DNA of 64,000 bases from JAAYBF01 sp963715445. Lineage in GTDB: Bacteria > Actinomycetota > Thermoleophilia > Solirubrobacterales > Thermoleophilaceae. Positions 60,687-64,000 of the stretch are shown in pieces. The translations under genes were made by a program, and so were the position numbers. The stretch covers positions 682,001-746,000 of the forward strand of contig OY970240.1 in NCBI GenBank assembly GCA_963715445.1, read 5' to 3'. The notes beneath the pieces are model-generated. The model worked only from the letters and a program-made list of their open reading frames with translations, was not told where the DNA came from and made no database searches. The first letter of the stretch is position 1, and each line of letters opens with the position of its first letter.

Positions 60687-61004
60687 CCGACCTCCACTGG
60701 GGTCGGCTCTACGGCGTTCAGTCGTTGCGACTTCCCGCCTGATGGCTCCCCTGCCACGCAGCTACCCTAACCCAGGACCCTGTGAAGCGTGGCACTGAGG
60801 GACGAAGACGTTCCTGGCCCAGCGAGCAAACCGGCCCACAAGGTTCGCCCGCCACGCAGAACGAACTATCGTGGTTGCCCGATGCGTTCGAACACCCGTC
60901 AATCACAGCTCCCAATACCGCGGCGTGATGAGACACGTTCCCGGCTAGACGAATACAACACCGAGGACATATTTGGGTGCGTCGGCAAAGCGGGCGAACA
61001 ACTC
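60687..61004. other. Intergenic region upstream of DISARM
   Basis: About 320 bases. It should hold the DISARM promoter (TAGGGT on the minus strand at 60764-60769, a leader of about 70 bases). A 48-residue plus-strand ORF (60882-61028, ATG nine bases after TATCGT) is possible but overlaps the end of the HEPN gene and has no recognised family. No operator-like palindrome or repeat is obvious. Confidence 0.5.
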
Positions 61005-61652
61005 CTACCGGTGTTGAAAGACTTCTAAAAGGATCGCGTTCTGAGTCACATTGCGATAACGATCAAGCAGATCCGACACGGTGTCCAGTGCCTCTAATCC
61101 AAATACTGGATCCGCGCAGCCAGCCTGACCGTGGGCGATACTGTTCCGACGACGCAGGAGTTCTACGTCAAGCCAGTTGTAGTGCAACTCGAAGGGTCCC
61201 GACGAAAGACTAAGGCGCGTAAGAATGTCAGCGAACTTCTCCGACTTGAGATTTCCCTCTGCTTGGATCGCTCGCTCGGGAGCGGGAAAGACAGCCCTAT
61301 CTCCAGAACGCCGTAAAGCAACAACGACGTCAATGTGACGTTGAACCCTACGAATACTGCTCTCGGCTTGGCCGAGCTTGCTGGAAAGACAGAGCGCCAA
61401 ATAGGGGTCCGACAAGTCGCAGTACCTCAGCCGCAAATCCGTGACATAGCTGAGCAGCGCCCGACTGGCATTCACCACATAGCCCTCCCAATGGGCGTAT
61501 GCCAGCGCTACAGCCGTCCTCGCAGCGGTGTCGGCCGAAGGCCCATTCCCAGTAGTGAGCCCGATACGTAACGCTGAAAGTTCGACTCTTCGCCAACCGA
61601 TCTCTGCATCGAGGTAATCAAGCAGTCCCTCCGTGGAGACCCGGCTACTCAC
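61005..61652 (-). CDS. HEPN RNase-like protein (MAE_28990/MAE_18760 family)
   Basis: A 215-residue helical protein. The HEPN signature R-x4-H is visible as RRRNSIAHGQ at about residues 165-174; ahead of it are ALAYAHWEGYVVNASRALLS and the YLAL-LSSKLGQAE helix typical of this HEPN family. HEPN proteins are metal-independent RNases in many toxin and defence systems. The start is GTG at 61652, 12 bases after the DUF262 stop and with no good Shine-Dalgarno. It and the DUF262 gene are the most AT-rich genes of the window. Confidence 0.82.
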   Translation of the reverse strand: MSSRVSTEGLLDYLDAEIGWRRVELSALRIGLTTGNGPSADTAARTAVALAYAHWEGYVVNASRALLSYVTDLRLRYCDLSDPYLALCLSSKLGQAESSIRRVQRHIDVVVALRRSGDRAVFPAPERAIQAEGNLKSEKFADILTRLSLSSGPFELHYNWLDVELLRRRNSIAHGQAGCADPVFGLEALDTVSDLLDRYRNVTQNAILLEVFQHR

Positions 61653-61664
61653 AGTTGATGAAAT

Positions 61665-62768
61665 CTAGGTGACGGACGAAAACAGTCGGCGGCCAAGCGC
61701 CACCGTTCGCGGAATCCGAGTGGTGGGATTAATACCCCCTCCACCGTATCGCTTAAAGTCCTCGTCAGCCCACACCGAACCAACCTTCTCTTTTAGATCG
61801 GCGCCGCTCGCCGGCTCCCATATATTTAAGTTCTCTGCGATACCCGTACTAACAACCTCGAACGCACTAACGGAAAATCCTCCGAGAAAGCGATCGCTGC
61901 TCGCCTCATACCTACGAAAGGCAGAGCCGTTAAGACCCGAATTGAGCACAGCGAAGGTTCTCCGAAACCGGTCCTTCTGTTCTGTCCGGTCAAAACCACG
62001 ATCTTCCGCGTACTCAAGGATGGACCCTGTCAGCAACTCCCGGAGATCCCTGAACTGAGACAGGCCTTCCTCGCTCCTATTCGCAAGAATCAGAAATCTG
62101 ACCGCAAGTTCGAGGTCATACTGCTCATCAGACTGTTTGTCACTAGGCGCCACAGAGAGCTGGAAGTCAGGGAGTGCTCGGAGCTCTTCAAGCCAATCCA
62201 TAAACGTTGGATCGCTCATGACTATAAGAGAATTCCGAAACTCTTGGTCGGATAGAGTTGCACCACCGGAGTTCAAGCGATCGAACAAGTCGTACTTCGT
62301 TTTGGCCTCATCAGCCTCTTTGACGATCTTGATGTCAAGCTTGGACCGCTTTAGGGCGATGCGCTGCGAGGAATCCAACCCGTAATTGCCCGCCTCATAC
62401 GTGCGGCCCTCCAAGTCAGGAAGATACCTCGTCCCAACAAGAACACTATGAGGCATAGTTTCGCCTTCGGGGTTCCGCAGCTCCCCCATGAACTCGAGCA
62501 GTGTGGACAGGCGCTGCAAGCCGTCCACAACTTCCCAGATACCGTCTTCTCTTTGACTGACAAATATCGAAGGAATAGGAATACCGAGCAGAATAGATTC
62601 GATGAGCCGACTCTTCTGATAGGTGTTCCAGCGGAACAGACGCTGGAATGCGGGACGGATTACAAGTTCCTTGTCGCGATACAGGTTGACGATCTCGCCG
62701 ATTGACATGGCGTAGGCGTCGGTATTGATATCGGCTGCGGCGGTTTCGATTTGGTCCTGCAGGCTCAT
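61665..62768 (-). CDS. DUF262 protein (GmrS-like ParB/Srx-fold NTPase)
   Basis: A 367-residue DUF262 protein. It has IRPAFQRLFRWNTYQKSRLI (about 40-60), then WEVVDGLQRLSTLLEFM (DGxQR-type loop, about 82-98), the two motifs that mark this ParB-like NTPase fold. It lacks the HNH (DUF1524) half of GmrSD-type enzymes; the HEPN gene immediately downstream may supply a nuclease instead. TAGGGT stands 7 bases before the ATG (62776-62781), which lies in a longer ORF that is not needed. Confidence 0.85.
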   Translation of the reverse strand: MSLQDQIETAAADINTDAYAMSIGEIVNLYRDKELVIRPAFQRLFRWNTYQKSRLIESILLGIPIPSIFVSQREDGIWEVVDGLQRLSTLLEFMGELRNPEGETMPHSVLVGTRYLPDLEGRTYEAGNYGLDSSQRIALKRSKLDIKIVKEADEAKTKYDLFDRLNSGGATLSDQEFRNSLIVMSDPTFMDWLEELRALPDFQLSVAPSDKQSDEQYDLELAVRFLILANRSEEGLSQFRDLRELLTGSILEYAEDRGFDRTEQKDRFRRTFAVLNSGLNGSAFRRYEASSDRFLGGFSVSAFEVVSTGIAENLNIWEPASGADLKEKVGSVWADEDFKRYGGGGINPTTRIPRTVALGRRLFSSVT

Positions 62769-62934
62769 TGGGCGAACCCTACTCGCCAACACGGGATCGA
62801 GTCCTAGAGGTGCCACCCACCCGGCTCCTGCTCGCATGGCCTGTTGCACCAGCCGCAGAAACGTCGAAGGGACGCCCACCGCCCATCACGGCAAACCGAC
62901 ATATCGCGGTGCCTCGACGCGCCAGCGAGTGGCG

Positions 62935-64000
62935 TCAGCGGCGGAGGATGCGGAAGGGAGTGGCCCAGAAGCGCTTGGGGGTGTTGCCGGAGGCGTCGGT
63001 GGGGACGGCGCGGAAGCGGTACTTGGCGGCAGGCAGCTTCTTCTTGCCGATGCGGCCTGTGAAGGGGAAGCTGTTCTTGCCGAGGGCGCCGGTGCGGGTG
63101 AGGGTGCCGCGGCGGACGGGCTTGTAGCGGTCGCAGCGCTTGGCGCCGGCGCGGGCGAGCTTGCGGGTTGGCTTGACGCAGCGCACGCGGCCACTGACGC
63201 GGATGCGGCGGCCGGGCAGGATGCGCTCGACCGTGAAGCGGACGGTCGCTGCTTCGGACAGGCGGTAGCGGACCTGGGTGCCTGCGGGGGTCGCGCGGCG
63301 CTTGCCCTTCTTCGGCTTGGCAGCCACGCGGGCCGTTGGCTTGGCCCCCACCCGGAACTTCTTGCGGGACAGCGAGAGGGCCAGGATCTGGGGCGCAACC
63401 CGATCGACCAGGGGTGGCTGCACCACCGGAGGCTGGTACTCGTAGGCGCCGATGTCGCGGCGGGCCACCCCGTCGCCATCGCCGTCGGTCACGCGGGGAG
63501 CACGGGCTAGGTCGAACGCGCTCGGGCCCGCACCAGGGAAGCCGCGGTCGATCAGGGGCGAGGCGGCGGCCAGGCGGTAGTCGCCTGCGCCGACGAACAG
63601 CGGGGCGACGTTGAGGTTGCCCGCCCCCTGGACGATCGAGCCGCCCTCGGTGGCGCCGGTCTCATCGAAGGTCGCCGGGTTGAAGTTGGAGTACGAGACG
63701 TTGATCGTCGGAGTGCCGGTGCCCCAGCGGCTGAGGCTCGTCGACATGCCGGTGAGGCTCGAGTCGCGCAGGTCGATCACGCCACCACCCACGTCGACCT
63801 CGGCGCCAATGCCCTCGCCGCTTCCGACCACCGTGACGTTGCGCGCGGTGAGCGTTGCCGATGTGGAGCCAGCCGTGCCGAGCCCGGTCGCGCTGCTGTC
63901 ATCGCGGATCAGCAGCAGCGAGTCCGAGATTTCGAGCACGCCACCACCGCCAACCCGCACCGCCTCCTGCACGGGCGCAGTGGTGCGGATCCGGCGGATC
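62935..64000 (-). CDS. Secreted beta-helix protein with choice-of-anchor-type end, cut by window end
   Basis: The C-terminal 355 residues of a protein that continues beyond the right edge. The visible part is a Val/Thr/Ser-rich parallel beta-helix (SATLTARNVTVVGSGEGIGA, VIDLRDSSLTGM), then LAAASPLIDRG and RRDIGAYEYQP, the usual end of pectin-lyase-like domains in choice-of-anchor Q proteins, and a C-terminal Arg/Lys-rich domain of about 150 residues (RYRLSEAATVRFTVERI, YRFRAVPTDASGN) resembling repeated surface domains in soil actinobacteria. GC returns to genome level here. No start is visible. Confidence 0.75.
   Translation of the reverse strand, partial: IRRIRTTAPVQEAVRVGGGGVLEISDSLLLIRDDSSATGLGTAGSTSATLTARNVTVVGSGEGIGAEVDVGGGVIDLRDSSLTGMSTSLSRWGTGTPTINVSYSNFNPATFDETGATEGGSIVQGAGNLNVAPLFVGAGDYRLAAASPLIDRGFPGAGPSAFDLARAPRVTDGDGDGVARRDIGAYEYQPPVVQPPLVDRVAPQILALSLSRKKFRVGAKPTARVAAKPKKGKRRATPAGTQVRYRLSEAATVRFTVERILPGRRIRVSGRVRCVKPTRKLARAGAKRCDRYKPVRRGTLTRTGALGKNSFPFTGRIGKKKLPAAKYRFRAVPTDASGNTPKRFWATPFRILRR

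Larger units (their letters stand above)
42936..62768. other. Defence island (lower GC)
   Basis: A 19.8-kb stretch containing DUF5131, TcmP, a secreted protein, a PD-(D/E)XK-like protein, a ComM N-terminal domain, five DISARM genes, a HEPN protein and a DUF262 protein, nearly all read leftward. GC is visibly lower than in both flanks, most strongly at 61.0-62.8 kb. No integrase or transposase gene was found, so the route of arrival is unknown. Confidence 0.8.

Noticed and set aside
60882..61028. 48-residue plus-strand ORF upstream of DISARM
   Set aside because: It overlaps the HEPN gene end, has no recognised homologue, and rests only on a TATCGT box; not enough to call.

Overview
The window is GC-rich DNA (about 70% by eye outside the 43-63 kb part) with tightly packed genes on both strands, many GTG starts and many genes whose start codon sits 6-9 bases after a TANNNT box, as expected of leaderless actinobacterial transcripts. 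The gene content fits a high-GC actinobacterium, and I infer something near Thermoleophilia/Solirubrobacterales, without proof: a three-subunit proton-pumping transhydrogenase, an actinobacterial-type c-di-AMP riboswitch ahead of a cell-wall hydrolase, secreted Gly/Asp-rich calcium-repeat proteins, class III cyclases, and a long ECF sigma factor carrying its own zinc-finger and membrane segment.

Layout. 0-15 kb: housekeeping and catabolic genes (end of a BioA-type aminotransferase, rubredoxin, Nudix hydrolase, secreted repeat protein, methylmalonate-semialdehyde dehydrogenase, pntAA-pntAB-pntB, rhodanese, PfkB kinase, ArfB-like release factor, envelope proteins, a 3Fe-4S ferredoxin, a coupled flavin monooxygenase/aldehyde dehydrogenase pair, an alpha/beta hydrolase). 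15.06-16.43 kb: a Fic-family gene with its own paired operators, lying between two 33-bp imperfect direct repeats that are copies of the 3' end of the neighbouring phosphatase gene, so it looks like an insertion. 16.4-22.1 kb: an operon of ECF sigma factor (with anti-sigma-like tail), VOC protein, small protein and a PAS-GAF-PP2C-HATPase regulator, divergent from a secreted Cys-repeat protein; both divergent promoters carry the same GCGAACCT-N14-CGTT box. 22-43 kb: sugar kinase, riboswitch-controlled peptidoglycan hydrolase, a standalone cyclase-like protein, GluQ-RS, cold-shock protein, 5'-3' exonuclease, a Rad50/RloC-like ATPase, acetoacetyl-CoA synthetase, two TetR genes with clear operators, acyl-CoA dehydrogenase, SDR, adenylate cyclase, DEAD helicase, GlsB-like protein, RmuC, fatty-acid desaturase.

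42.9-62.8 kb is a defence island of visibly lower GC. Its core is a complete class 1 DISARM operon read leftward (drmD, drmMI, drmA, drmB, drmC; abutting or overlapping genes). Upstream of it are a DUF262 protein and a HEPN RNase-like protein. Downstream are a free-standing ComM/ChlI N-terminal domain, a PD-(D/E)XK-like protein, a secreted protein, and the pair TcmP plus its three-Cys-motif partner (DUF5131). No integrase, transposase, tRNA or CRISPR array was found. The window ends inside a secreted beta-helix-type protein on the minus strand.

The features I consider most worth following are the Fic cassette inserted at a gene 3' end, the matched sigma-factor promoters, and the uncharacterised genes around DISARM.
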